Source of the DNA: Sapria himalayana
Taxonomy: Eukaryota; Streptophyta; Magnoliopsida; Malpighiales; Rafflesiaceae
Reading direction: 5' to 3'
Assembly (NCBI GenBank): GCA_029783825.1
Contig: JAREIK010003351.1
Location: 361,756-425,755, forward strand
DNA: 64,000 bases
Part shown: positions 1-11,441 of the stretch, piece by piece
How positions within the stretch are numbered: position 1 is the stretch's first letter
Layout: each line of letters begins with the position of its first letter
Translations under genes and position numbers: made by a program
Notes under the pieces: model-generated
Told to the model about the DNA's origin: nothing
What the model saw: only the letters and a program-made list of their open reading frames with translations
The model's database searches: none

Positions 1-318
1 TCTAGGATGGCACGGGATCTACTGACTCCTCTGGTGTTGAGCGTAGTATCGGAGTCTGCTTTTTCTATTGCAGTGAACATGATTTCGGATAGGAGATCGA
101 GATTACGTCCATATATTATTGAGGTCTTGGCTTGTTTGAAGGATTGAGAGGATTCGAAGTTTAGCATCCATGATCGTGCTGGAGCTGGGACTGGGATAGG
201 GACTGCAGCCGCATCCACTACGATAACTGAGGAGTTAATTGCTGATGATGATGATCCATATGATACTGATCTTGATATTGCACCTGATGATGCTCATGAT
301 ATGCCGATTGACGATTGA
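1..318 (+). pseudogene. hAT transposase, C-terminal dimerisation domain (partial)
   Basis: Frame 1 reads the hallmark of the hAT C-terminal dimerisation domain (Dimer_Tnp_hAT): ARDLLTPLVLSVVSESAFS, then SDRRSRLRP, EVLACLKD and an acidic tail (IADDDDPYDTDLD) ending at a TGA at 316-318. In the family CLKD is followed by W. Here that codon is TGA (145-147), a G-to-A change from TGG, so the reading frame is broken. The catalytic DDE region would lie upstream, outside the window. Family assignment is firm; activity is excluded for this copy. Confidence 0.8.
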
Positions 319-903
319 TGATGATCTACTGCTTTTTTGATTTTGATGTTTTATTTTTTATTGATTGTATACTTTATTTATACATTATGTTGAAACTTTA
401 ATTTGGTTGGTTCGGACCTTCCGTATCTAATGACTGATTAGTTATTTTTCATTTGGTTTGCTTATGTTTTTTTTACTTTTTAATTTTTTTTAACAAAATT
501 TATTGATTTATATATATATATTTTTTGTTTTATTTTTTCATTTAAAATTTTATAATTCTGTTATATAATTTTAATAAATTATAAACTAATTTTATTTTAC
601 ATTATAAAAAAATTTAAACTTTGTAAATTTAATAAATTTTATATAATTTTCATTTTATAAATTTATTATATTATACATTATCTATAATTTTATATATAAT
701 TTAATATTTTATATAATTAACTAAAATTTAAAACTATAAAATTAAAAAAAAAATTACCTTGCCCGTACGGCCAGGTTAGGCCCGACGTGCCCAGCCCAGC
801 CTGGCTTTTATAAACCATGCCTGGCCCGGCACGAAAGCATGACCGTGCTCTAAAAAAATGAGCCGGGCCGGCCCAGCCCTGCATGACCCGTTTGACACCT
901 CTA
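1..903 (+). mobile_element. hAT-0, right part of an hAT transposon
   Basis: This is the 3' part of an hAT-superfamily DNA transposon whose left part lies outside the window. It holds the transposase C terminus (1-318), then about 420 bp of AT-rich sequence. A GC-rich subterminal block with repeated GCCCGGC-type words follows at about 757-890. The terminal inverted repeat is TTTGACACCTCTA at 891-903. The terminus matches the ends of the hAT copies at 45631 and 51487. The flanking 8-mer that would be the target duplication is 904-911, but its partner is off-window. Downstream sequence is R repeat, so the element sits in R. Confidence 0.75.
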
Positions 904-2104
904 GAAACACCTCAAAACATAATTCTCCCTAATTTTTGGACAAAATAGGAAATTGTGTATTAAAAACATTTCATAACACTTCATAAAATTAATATTTTAT
1001 ACCACATGACGCAATGATTGATATAAGAATAGGCTCAAGAAACAAGTGACGAAAAACAAAAATGTAAGTCAATTATTTATATAAAAAAAATTACATCCCT
1101 TATAAGTCATTTTTGATTTCTGAAAGATGGAGGCCCTTTTCTAATCCTTTGTGCATTGTTAAGAAAAATGTGAAGTTTCTCATTCTTTTTTTTTCGTGAT
1201 AAATTATTACACATTCATGGTCCACCTTATAACTTACTGATAAAAAAGTATTAAAAACTGATAAAAAGAACAAAAATAGTAGCTGAACAAAATAAAAGTT
1301 TCAGCTTCAAATAATATTTATCAATTATTATTTAAAATTAAAACTTGACCAAGCCAACAATAAAATGCCAAACCAAACCAATTTACTACTTTTAGGTAGA
1401 TCCACCAATATCATGATTTTTTTTTTAATTTTGAAGTACAAAAATATTGCCGTAGACAAAATTAATTCTCTGATTATATGTGGCAAAAATTCAGAAAAAA
1501 AAAATGTGAAGAAACCAATAGCTAATTACAAAGTGAAATTAGTAATAATTATAACTTTTGTAATTATCCATTATAAAATTTCTAATATAAAAAGATGAAA
1601 AATTATTTTGTAATAAAATATTGGAGATGAATACTTAATTTAAATACAATAATTGACATTTGTGATAAACTCCAAATTTGACATTAACTTTATTAATTGC
1701 CAATTTTGATATTGTAACAAGTGTTGGAAAATAATTTTTTTTATGTCAAAAGTTTCCATTTATTATTTTATTATAATATTACTTAAAAATTTTAGACATT
1801 TTAACTTCAATGTATTATTTTAATATTTTGAATGTTAAAAAAAATTGATAACAAAATTAACGCATTGATGACATATTCTTTGCTTGTGATGTATGTTCAA
1901 AATGAAGAAAAAAAGGTCAACCTATCCCAATTCCAGTTGCAAATTAATAGTAATAATTTTTTGGTAATTATTCAAATATTAAGAAAGGATAAATTATTTT
2001 TTAATAAATTATTGGCAATAATCAATACAATTTGATATTAACTATTGACATTTGTGATGCCTAGATTCTAATTTTGTCATATTTTTGTTGTCAAATATAA
2101 TATC

Positions 2105-2322
2105 TATTATTTTATTGGGGTTAGGTAAAAATCTATTCTAGCCCACATCGGAAATCTCTTTGGGGATTTCAAAATTTTTCTATAAAAGTAATTTTTCCAT
2201 TCCTTTAAGATTTATTTCCCATGTATTTCTAATTTCTCATTTTATTTTGATTGTATTTTATTACTTCAGCATTGAATTTTATATCTTTCAAATTATTACA
2301 GGTTTAGTTTTATTTTATAATA
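2105..2322 (+). repeat. Copia-1 5' LTR and primer-binding site
   Basis: The LTR begins TATTATTTTATTGGGG, the first G having mutated from the TGTTATT seen in the 3' copy, and ends TTTTATAATA. A TATA-like TTCTATAAAAG lies at about 2179-2189. The primer-binding site at 2324 is one or two bases from the usual plant copia initiator-Met site TGGTATCAGA. Confidence 0.8.
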
Positions 2323-2520
2323 GTGGTATCATAAGAGGTTAGTTAATAACTTTTGTGGTTAATAAATTTTAAAAAGTTATGTCAAAAGAGTGATAAAAGC
2401 CTCAAGGTTTATAGTTTTTAAGATGGTAATTGTGCCCCTCCACTTACCTAGGAACTTTTTTAGTGTAATAACACAAGTAGTTATTATTATTCTTGGTTAC
2501 TACTCACTGTAAAAGTGAAA

Positions 2521-5500
2521 CATGGCAGCAAAATTTGAAATAAAAATATTTAATGGAAGTAATTTTTCATAGTAGGAAATACAAATTAAGATAATTTTGA
2601 GGATGAATAATTGCTTAGATACAATTGGAAAAAGACCAACCGGAATTCCTGAAGACAAATGGAATGAGATGGATAGTAATGTAATAGCTGACTTGCATTT
2701 GCTACTCGCTAATAGAGCATTATTAAGTGTGACAGAAAAGAATATGACAAAAGAAATTTGGGATACTCTCACAAGATTGTACGAGACAAAGTCACTTCAC
2801 AATAAGATCTTCTTAAAAAGAAGACTTTACACTCTGTGAATGATGAAATCTATTATGATAACTGATCATATCAACACTCTGAATACTTTATTTTCACAAC
2901 TTACTACATTGAGTCATAAAATAGAAGAAATTGAACGTGCTGAGATTCTATTTCAGAGTTTACCTGATTCGTATGATCAACTCATTATCAATCTAATGGA
3001 TGGTACATTGACTAATAGTTTAATCTTTAATAATATTGCCTCTACCATCTTAAAAGAAGAAAATATACGAAAAAAAATAAAGAGGATAGATATGTAAATG
3101 CACAATAAATAGATGATTTGATTATGATACAAGGAAGATCATAGAGCGTGGTCCCAGTGAGAGTCAGAATTATGGTAGATCAAAATCTTGAAGAAAATAT
3201 TAAATGTTATAACTGTGGTAAGAAATAATACTTAAAAAGAGATTGTTGGTTTATGAAAAGAAATATGGATGATGAGTTATCTAATACTCAAGGGAATATT
3301 GCAAGCATCAATGATGAAGGCAATATTTTATATAATAAGGTAACAATAATGATTGAAAGTAGAAAATAATTTAGTGATGTATGGTTACTAGACTCAGGAG
3401 CATCATGATATATGATGTATCAGAGAGATTGGTTTCACAAATATAAACCAATCTCAGGTAAGTCTGTGCATATGAGTGATATGATCATACTTTGAAAATT
3501 GTTGATATGGGTACTATCAAAATTAAAATGTTTGATGGTATGATTCGTATAATTCAAGAGGTATGACATGTGATTGACTTGAAGACAAATCTATTGTCTT
3601 TGGGACAAATAGATCGTCTTGGATGCAAAACTTTTATTGAAAATGAGATGATAAAGATTGTGAGAGGTTCACTTGTGATAATGAATGGGGAAAAGATCAC
3701 GGTAAAATTTATTCATGCTTAAAGGAGAAATAATACATGAAGTAGATGCATGTGTTGCATCAATTACTAAAGAAGAAGAATCAACGATGATATGGTATCT
3801 CAAACTAGGCCACATGTCAGAACAAGGTTTGAAGATTCTCTCTAATAAAAAGTTACTTCTAGGCCTTAAAATAGTAAATTTATCTTTTTGTGAGTATTAT
3901 GTTACAAGCAAGCAGAATAGATTAGAATTTAGAAGATCAAATATACAAAGTAAAAATACATTAGGCTTGATATATTATCACCTGAAATATCTCAAGGAGG
4001 AACAAAATATTTTGTATCTTTCATTGATGATTATTAAAAGAGATGTTGGGTGTATCCAATCAAGAAAAAATCAGATATGTTTTTAACTTTTAAAGACTTC
4101 AAAGCACGTGTAGAACTTGAATTTAAGAAAAGAATTAAGTGTTTACGGATAAATAATGGAAGAAAGTATACAATTGGAGAATTTCTTGTTTTTTGTTAGT
4201 AAGAATGTATCAAACGATAGTTCACAGTCACCTACACTTCACAACAAAATGGAATAGTAGACTAGTTGAATAGAACTCTTACAGAAAGAATGAGAGTAAT
4301 GTTAAGGACTACAAGACTACCCAATTCCTTTTGGGCGAAAATAGCAAAAACTATATGTTATGTGATAAATTAATCATCATCAATATTGATGGAGATGTGG
4401 AAAGGTAAGCCAGTAGATTATTCTACTTTATATTATTTTGGATATCCTGCATATGTGATGTACAACACCCAAGAAAGAATAAAGCTAGATCCAAAATCCA
4501 TATAATGCATATTCTTAGGGTATGCTGAAGGAGTGAAGGGGTATCGCTTATGGGAGCCCACTAATCACAAGGTAATTATCAGTAGATATGTAATTTTTAA
4601 AGAAAAAATTGATGATTATAGCACATTAAAAAAAGTTTTAGAAACTACCACTGTGAATGTAGAAAATGACCAGATACAAGATGTTCCAAAATTAATAGAG
4701 AAAGAAACTAAAGCATGAAACACAAGAACAATTCTTATCTGAGGCTCAAGAAGTTAGTCGGCCAACTCGTAATAAAAGACTGCTAGCTTGACACTTCAAA
4801 GTATATTATGGAGAGCAACATTACATATTGTCTCCTGACAGAAGATGAAGAACTTTTAACATTTCAAGAAGCTTCAGATAGTTCAGATGCATCTCTATGG
4901 ATGATAGTAATGGTGAAAAAAATTATAGCTCTGCACAAGAACAAGACTTGGAAGCTAGTACTGTTACTAATTGGAAGAAAAGCTATTGGCAAGAAATGAG
5001 TTTACAAGATAAATCGGGATAACAATGATCAAGTAGAAGGGTATCGTGTAAGATTGGTGATAAAGGGATATGCTCAGAAAGAATGTATCGACTTCAATGA
5101 AATTTTTTCTCCGGTAGTTTGTCTTACAACAATTAGAGTAGTAATGACTCTATGTAGTACACTTGATTTATATTTGGAGCAGTTAGATGTTAAAACTCTT
5201 ATTCTTCATGGAGAAATAAAAGAAGAAATTTATTTGTTCCAGTTAGAAGGATTTGTTGAAATTGGTAGGGAGAACTTGGTTTACAAGTTGAACAAATCTA
5301 TATATGGTTTGAAACAAGCACCAAGGTGATGGTATAATAGATTTGATTCCTTCATCATGAGCCTTGGGTATAATAGACTCAGTTTAGACCATTATACATA
5401 ATACAAAATGTTTGAAGAAAATAATTTCATTATTTTAATATTATATGTGGTTGACATGTTGGTAGCAGGTCCAAACAAATGTCAAATCCAAGAATTGAAG

Positions 5501-6340
5501 TCACAATTGGCTAGGGAATTTGATATGAAAGACTTGGGACTAACAAACAAGATTATAGGGATGCAAATTTACAGGGATAGAAATAATAAGAAGATTTAGT
5601 TTTTTCAATAAAATTATTTTGACAAGATTTTGTGGCATTTCAACATGCAAGATAGTAAACTAATATTTACCATTCTTCTTGTTAGTTTCAAATTATCCTT
5701 AAGCATATGTCCTAGCATAGAAGAAGAGAGGAGGAAGAAGCCTCGAGTACCATATGTATAAGTAGTGGAAAGTTTAATGTTTGCAATTATTTGTACAAGA
5801 CTAGATATTACATAAGCAGTGATAGTGGTTAGTCAATTCATGGTAAATCCTAGCTTAGAATATTGGAGTACTGTGAAAAGGATTTTTAGATATCTGAAAG
5901 GAACCTCAAATACTACAATATGCTATGGAAGTTTAGAACATATTGTTAGAGGTTATATTGATCCAGACTATGCTGGGAATATTGATAATAGCAAGTCTAC
6001 AACAGGTTATGTTTTTACTCTTGCTGGGGGAGCTGTAAGTTGGGTTTCAAAATTACAGCCTATTGTATCTACTTCTACGAAAGAAGTAGAATATGTTACA
6101 GCTATACAAGCTAGTAAAGAGGCAATCTAGTTGTAAATACTATTGGAAAATCTTAGATACAAATAAAAAATTTACTTTATTTTGTGATAGTCAAAGTGCT
6201 CTATACTTAGTAAGAAATCAAGTTTTTAACTCAAAGACAAAACACATCAGGGTACAATATCATTTTCTATGTGAGAAAGTAGAAAGAAGTATGGATAGAA
6301 AAAGATTCATACCGAAGAAAACATAGTGGATGTTTTGACC
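2521..6340 (+). pseudogene. Copia-1 gag-pol polyprotein remnant
   Basis: Pieces in order: Gag (UBN2/Retrotran_gag type) at about 2521-3097; a zinc knuckle beginning CYNCGK near 3208; protease WLLDSGAS at about 3383; a GAG-pre-integrase WYLKLGHMSEQGL at about 3791; integrase pieces to about 4720; RT with LEQLDVKT and IYGLKQAPR (5054-5329). The RT active site reads YVVDML (about 5441-5458) instead of YVDDM, so a catalytic Asp is lost. RNase H includes the CDSQSALYLVRNQ block and TKHIRVQYHF (to about 6270). More than ten stops or frameshifts interrupt it. Confidence 0.85.
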
Positions 6341-6446
6341 AAACTAATCAATACTGACAAGTTTGAATATTATACAACTTCATGTGGCTTAATAAGAATG
6401 AAAGCAAGTATTGACAAGTAAAAAAAGTGATTTTTAAGTGAGAGAA

Positions 6447-6682
6447 TGTTATTTTATTAGGGTTAGGTGAAAATCTATTCTAGCCCACATCGAAAATCTC
6501 TTTAGGGATTTCCAAATTTTTTCTATAAAAGGAGTTTTCCCATTCCTTTAAGATTCATTTCTCATTTATTTCCAATTTTTCATTTTCTTTTGATTATATT
6601 TTATTTCATGATGTAATTTATTGTTTTAGCATTAATTTTTTTATCTTTTAAATTATTATTGGTTTAGTTTTATTTTATAACA
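6447..6682 (+). repeat. Copia-1 3' LTR
   Basis: It runs from TGTTATTTTATTAGGG to TTTTATAACA, with the canonical TG...CA ends. Compared with the 5' LTR it has an extra stretch of about 18 bp (around CATGATGTAATTTATTG) and scattered substitutions, indicating an old insertion. The ATATC target duplication follows directly. Confidence 0.85.
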
Positions 6683-7659
6683 ATATCAAAACAAAATTCT
6701 CATAAATTGATTCTTTTATTTCCATACATATTTGGAATTGGAGATCATTTTGCCACTCCATATCAAATATGCTTTTAAGGCTTTAGTATTATTATTTTAT
6801 TATAAAAACATTAAGCCATTTTAAATGTTGTATTATTGTATTATTTTAAACTAGCAATAAATTTAGTGCTTTCATTATGTATCTATGTATTTTTTTTTCT
6901 AGTGATTCATGTTTAAAATACAAATAAAAAAGAGTTATCATAAGGTGAATTGGGACGTAAAAGTAGTGTTGATAGAAAAATAATATATTACAAATAAGAG
7001 AGGCACCTAATGATAAATTGAAACAGGAGAAATTTTATTTATTTATTAACTGTGATGGATTAGATAATATAAAAGAAGGATACTGTTACCATGTCGAGAA
7101 TGTCACTCATGAACAACAATGAGAGAGAGAGAGAGAGTCAATGACATATTTATATAAACATGTTATTATTCATAGTAAAACATTCGTATATGTATCAACT
7201 AGTTAACCAACATCCAATATCAAAATGAAGATAGAGATTCAATTAGTTATTCAAAGATTTATATATCGAGTTGTATCATGTAAGTTTCTGTATCATATTG
7301 ATAATATTTTCCTTGAATTCAATCGACCCACCAATGTAATTTAAGTGTTCATCCTCACAATAAATATTGAACATATTTATTTAAATAATACATATTCAAT
7401 ATTGTACATGCTCCATAATAAAAGTTATCGATGAGGTGAAAATATATATTTAAAGAATTATTTCAAAACATCTTGATATCTCATACAAAATGATACAAAA
7501 AATTATTTCTAAAAATATCATATCTAATACAAAAGATACAACTAGCATTAACATTTAGAGTTTTTGGACGCAAATAATGATTTTTAAATAAAAAATCTTA
7601 ATTAAAATGTTGGTTTCAAAAACTTATGGAAAGAGGGTGGCGTTGTGAATTGTCCTTTA

Positions 7660-8425
7660 GTTTAATACCAATAACAAACCTTACGCTCTTAATCTTTCAC
7701 TTGTTAGAAACGTCATCCAGCACCGTCTTTATGTTTTTGTAGTTTTCAGAACCGTCTTTGGCAACCATGACGTTAACTTTTACAGGTGGAGTAGATTGCA
7801 AAAGCTTCCTATAGCTGGAGTTAACCCAGCTTGGAAAGCCCTTTCTGTTCGAATACGCCATTTCTGGTGGGATCGTAGTGCCATTGTTTACCGCCAATGT
7901 CTTTTTTATGAGTGCCAAAAAATTATTTGACATGAGAGGCAAGACATTATCGGGAATCCCGAGCTAGAGGAAACCAGTTCGGCAAGTATCCAAGTTGGTT
8001 AGTGCAGAACTGAGCCAAGTCTACCGGTCAAATCCAGTGCAGTTAGAGTTCAGATCCACGGTTTGGTTAAGGTAGGAGATGACTTCTTCGTAGAGGGTGA
8101 TGAAATCACCCCAGGCAGACTTTTCTTTATTATTCTTTAATTTAGTGCCCAACCCTTTGTTCTTATACAAGGCACTCACAGTTCTATCCTTGACCGAATT
8201 GACAGTCATTTTGAAAATAATCATTCCTGTTCTTGGGTACTCTGTAACATTTTTTTTGGCTCATGTAGTATTTCCATGGCTTAGGATTGGGTTTTTCTCG
8301 CACCACGATTAATAACTTTGGGCTGGTTTCTGACTGATTTGGTAGGCGAAACGACGAAGACAAAGGCTGATATGAAAAAGATGAGAAGAAAACACTGTTT
8401 TTGCCATTGTTGAGGTCGTTGCCAT
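7660..8425 (-). pseudogene. Pectin methylesterase (type I, PMEI-PME) 5' fragment
   Basis: Reading leftward from 8224, one frame gives the end of a pectinesterase-inhibitor domain: KSAWGDFITLYEEVISYLNQ, NCTGFDR, a TAG stop, TWLSSALTNLDTCRTGFL, another TAG, then LGIPDNVLPLMSNN. It continues into the processing-site region (GFPSWVNSSYRKLLQ) and the start of the catalytic domain (VMVAKDGSENYKNIKTVL), stopping at 7697. Sequence from 8425 to 8225 encodes a hydrophobic leader-like stretch in shifted frames. The catalytic motifs further downstream (QDT, DFIFGN and LGRPW regions) are absent, so no enzyme could be made. Copia-2 is inserted at its 5' end, next to a possible ATG. Confidence 0.8.
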
Positions 8426-8567
8426 TGTAAAATATTGTGTATATGTTTATTTCTGTGATTTAACCACATAAACAATAATAGATTCTCTCAACAGAAAAAT
8501 ATGAGAAGTATTAAAAATTGAGGAAACATTGCACACACACACACACACTTTGTTTTTACAATACAGA

Positions 8568-8637
<70 letters not shown>

Positions 8638-8877
8638 ATGAGAAGAGCCATTAATTCAAAAATGAGACTTTTCAATATTTAGGAAACTATCTGTGCATCT
8701 TTGATATTTAGAACAATTGTTTTTCTGTTATAATGTGGAATGTGAGAGGGAGCGACGGACCGGCTTATTTGCGCAACTTGCATTTTTAAACTCGAAAGAA
8801 ACACTATCCGGCATCTGAACTCATAACAGTCTGGCATTTATGTTTTTTTTTAATAAAGAAAGTGGATTGTAATCACA
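8426..8877 (-). repeat. Copia-2 3' LTR with (CA)n(TA)n tract
   Basis: It matches the right LTR from TTGTGTATATGTTTATTTCT onward through GAGAAGAGCC, AACAATTGTTTTTC and TAATAAAGAAAG. It carries (CA)n at about 8529-8548 and 8568-8602 followed by (TA)n to 8635. About 20 bp near its left end are missing relative to the right LTR. Confidence 0.8.
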
Positions 8878-9959
8878 TTAGAATCTCCCCCTCCAGCCTA
8901 ACATAAGGAGAGATTACATTTTAATATCTTAATTAGATCTCATGCCGGCTGATTCGGCATAAAATTTCAGTTTCTCTATGGTAATAGTTTTTGTCATCAT
9001 ATCAGAAGAATTAAAATTCGTGTGAATCTTTTTAAACTTCATAAATCCCTTTTTTAATCACATCTCATATCCAATGTTATACCACATCAATATGCTTTGT
9101 ACGAGAATGATATGAAGTATTCTTGCTTAAGTTCATAGCACTCTGACTATCACAAAATACATCATACTCATCTTGCATCAAGACCAGCTCTTGGACAAAT
9201 TTCTTCATCCATAACATCTCTTTTGCTGCTTCAGTTGTTGCTATATATTCTACCTCAGTAGTAGACATGACGACACACTTCTATAACTTAGACTATCATG
9301 AAACAGCTCTCCCTATAAGAGTGAATAAATAACTAAAAGTCAACTTTCTACCATCTAGGTCATCTATCATGTCAGTATCTGTAAAGTCTTCTAACACTGA
9401 TTTTGAACCCTCAAAACTCAAACACAATTTTGAAGTACCCCTCAAATATTTGAAAATCCATTTCACAGCTTCCCAATGCATTTTTCCTGGATTTGATAGA
9501 AATATATTCACTCTACTAACAGCATGTGCAATATTAGGCCATGTAAACCATACAATACATAAGACTCTTCATTGTCGAAGAGTAAGGAATATAGGCCATT
9601 TTTTTCTTTTCATCCGTTGTAGTAGGACATAAGCTTCTATTAAGCTTAAAGTGATTGGCTAGAGGTGTGCTAATTGGCTTAGCATATTTCATATTGAATC
9701 TTTTAATCATGTGTTCAACATACTTTTCTTGAGATAACCATAGCTTCTTTGTCTTTCTATCTCGAGTAATTTGCATGCCCAACATTTGTTTTGCAAGCCC
9801 TAAGTTTTTAATGTCGAAAGACTTGAACAACCTCTCTTTCAACTTGCCAATAAATCTTGAATCATTCCCTGCTATTAACATACCATCAACATAAAATAAA
9901 AGAATAATGAAGTTACCATCTTTAAATTTTTGAAATAAATATAATAATCTATATTTGCC

Positions 9960-10537
9960 TGCTGTATATATAATTTGTTTTTATTTAATAATCTGTTTGT
10001 ATAACAAAATATTTTTCTGTTTTAATATTTTCATGTAAGTACAGGAAAAGAAATATTAAAAGGCTGGGGATGCAGTAGTAGCACAATAACGGAGGTCCCG
10101 CTATCCTATCAGCGGGCCGAAATTTTTGGAGCAGAGCCTGACCCGTTCCATGATCCGACCCGCTGTAGTTAAATGAACTGGATGCTTTTTTTAATATAAA
10201 ATGATTTGTAATTTTATTTTTCGGGTGGCTATTTTTGACCCGTGGAACTATTCATCGTCCCTCCCTTCTCTCTACGCGAATTTTCACGACTGCTGTATGC
10301 TGCATACTGCAAGACCTTTCCGTGTTGGTTTTAATCTATAATGCATAAGCATTTTTTTGTGGAGGTAGCTAGTCGTACTGAGTGACTAGTGAACCACGTT
10401 ATTTTCGGTGTTGATTTTCTCGTTTTTGATTCTGTCGTGGATGCTTGCTGAATTGGGATTATATTGCTTGTTTTTTCTGTGTTTTCTGTTGTTTCTATTT
10501 TTTAATCTCACTACCGTGGAAGCGCAATTACCCAAAG
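9960..10537 (+). repeat. Copia-3 5' LTR
   Basis: The start TGCTGTATATA has diverged from TGTTGGATATG in the 3' copy. The rest aligns along its length, with several dozen differences by eye, mostly transitions. Landmarks shared with the 3' LTR include ATAACGGAGGTCCC, CAGCGGGCCGAAATTTTTGG and GTGGAGGTAGCTAGTC. The LTR ends CAATTACCCAAAG, followed by the primer-binding site. Confidence 0.9.
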
Positions 10538-10631
10538 TTTGGTATTAGAGCTTGGTTTGAGATTTTTCGAGAAATTATGCAATTAGGGTTTGTGATTTTT
10601 TTTTTCTCTGTACAAGCGATATTCTGTTGAA

Positions 10632-11441
10632 ATGGCTGGAACCCTAAACACTACGATTGAGAAATTCAATGGCAGAAACGAGTTTAGTATGTGGCAGATT
10701 AAAATGCGAGCTCATTTGAAAAACTTCGATATTTGGAGTCCTCTGGTTCAAGGCTTCTGTCCACACACTTCTGCTGCTCTTGGAATAACCGAGGCTGAGG
10801 CTTGGAGACGTGAAGAGAAAGCACACTCCACCATTCTATTGAGCTTGTCAGATGAAGTCATTGCTGAGGTAGCAGATGGGGAATCTGTTGCAGGACTGTG
10901 GCTCAAGCTTGAGTCTTTGTACATGACTAAATCATTGACGAACAAGCTTCTATTGAAGAGAAGGCTGTTCACACTGAGGATGCAAGAGGGAACCTCTTTG
11001 AAGAAGCATCTAGATGACTTGAACAGCATCCTCATGGACCTTAAACGTGTGGATGCTGAGGTGGATGATGAGGATGCTGCACTTCTACTCTTGGTTTCTC
11101 TTCCTCCTTCCTATGAAAATTTTATTGAATCTCTCATTGTGGGAAAGGAGGAGATTACACTAGATGATGTTCGGGCTGCCCTACACACCAGAGAGATGAG
11201 GCAGAAGGTAGTAGTTGAAAGACTTGAACAACATCATGCTGGACTGGTAGTGACAAACAGTAGGCCACGACCTGTTCCATTCAAGAAGGGAAATAAGATT
11301 CAGAAGATGTTAAAGGAGGGTGACATTTGTCACTACTGTAAACATAAAGGGCATTGGAAAACTGAGTGCCCGAAGAAGAGAGCAAGGCTGGAACAACAAG
11401 GTCAACCTAACCCCCCCACCTGCTACTGCCGTGACTTTTGA
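10632..11441 (+). CDS. Copia-3 Gag (269 aa open frame)
   Basis: An uninterrupted 269-residue frame starts with ATG 95 bp after the LTR. It is a copia Gag of the UBN2 type: an N-terminal FNGRNEFSMWQIKMRAHL motif, the SLYMTKSLTNKLLLKRRLFTL block near residue 100, and SLPPSYENFIESL near residue 155. A CCHC zinc knuckle CHYCKHKGHWKTEC begins at residue 233 (nt 11328). It would package element RNA in virus-like particles. The original frame joined protease downstream; a frameshift after the zinc knuckle (about 11375-11440) now ends it in an alien tail rich in Pro and Cys. The pol frame resumes as NKVNLTPPPATAVTFDD. Confidence 0.8.
   Translation: MAGTLNTTIEKFNGRNEFSMWQIKMRAHLKNFDIWSPLVQGFCPHTSAALGITEAEAWRREEKAHSTILLSLSDEVIAEVADGESVAGLWLKLESLYMTKSLTNKLLLKRRLFTLRMQEGTSLKKHLDDLNSILMDLKRVDAEVDDEDAALLLLVSLPPSYENFIESLIVGKEEITLDDVRAALHTREMRQKVVVERLEQHHAGLVVTNSRPRPVPFKKGNKIQKMLKEGDICHYCKHKGHWKTECPKKRARLEQQGQPNPPTCYCRDF

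Larger units (their letters stand above)
2105..6682 (+). mobile_element. Copia-1, full-length Ty1/copia LTR retrotransposon (decayed)
   Basis: The element has both LTRs (2105-2322 and 6447-6682). A primer-binding site TGGTATCATAAG follows the 5' LTR at 2324-2335, and a purine tract GTGAGAGAA precedes the 3' LTR. It is bounded by identical 5 bp target duplications ATATC (2100-2104 and 6683-6687). The paralogous R copy at about 20900-20915 shows the unfilled site. Order inside is gag, protease, integrase, RT, RNase H, which is copia order. Many stops make it non-autonomous. Confidence 0.9.
904..7548. repeat. R repeat, unit 1 (split by Copia-1)
   Basis: This is non-coding AT-rich sequence with a diverged paralogue at about 19690-21802. 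Shared landmarks in the same order are: a GGAGATGAATAC stretch (1624 and 20440), a GTGATGTATGTTCAAAATG stretch (1886 and 20717), a (GA)n run (7119 and 21367), and a final GATACAA.TAGCAT (7535 and 21790). Copia-1 occupies 2105-6682 in this copy only. Short open frames inside (for example 1365-1598 and 1832-2035) are not conserved between copies and look like chance. The class of R is unknown; no transposase, gag or LINE domain was seen. Confidence 0.65.

Noticed and set aside
1365..2035. Two 67-77 codon frames in R unit 1, and similar ones at 19885-20447
   Set aside because: The paralogous R copies do not keep the frames, and no domain or signal is recognisable.
10445..10630. 61-codon hydrophobic frame before Copia-3 gag
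   Set aside because: It spans the LTR end and primer-binding site and is not a gene.
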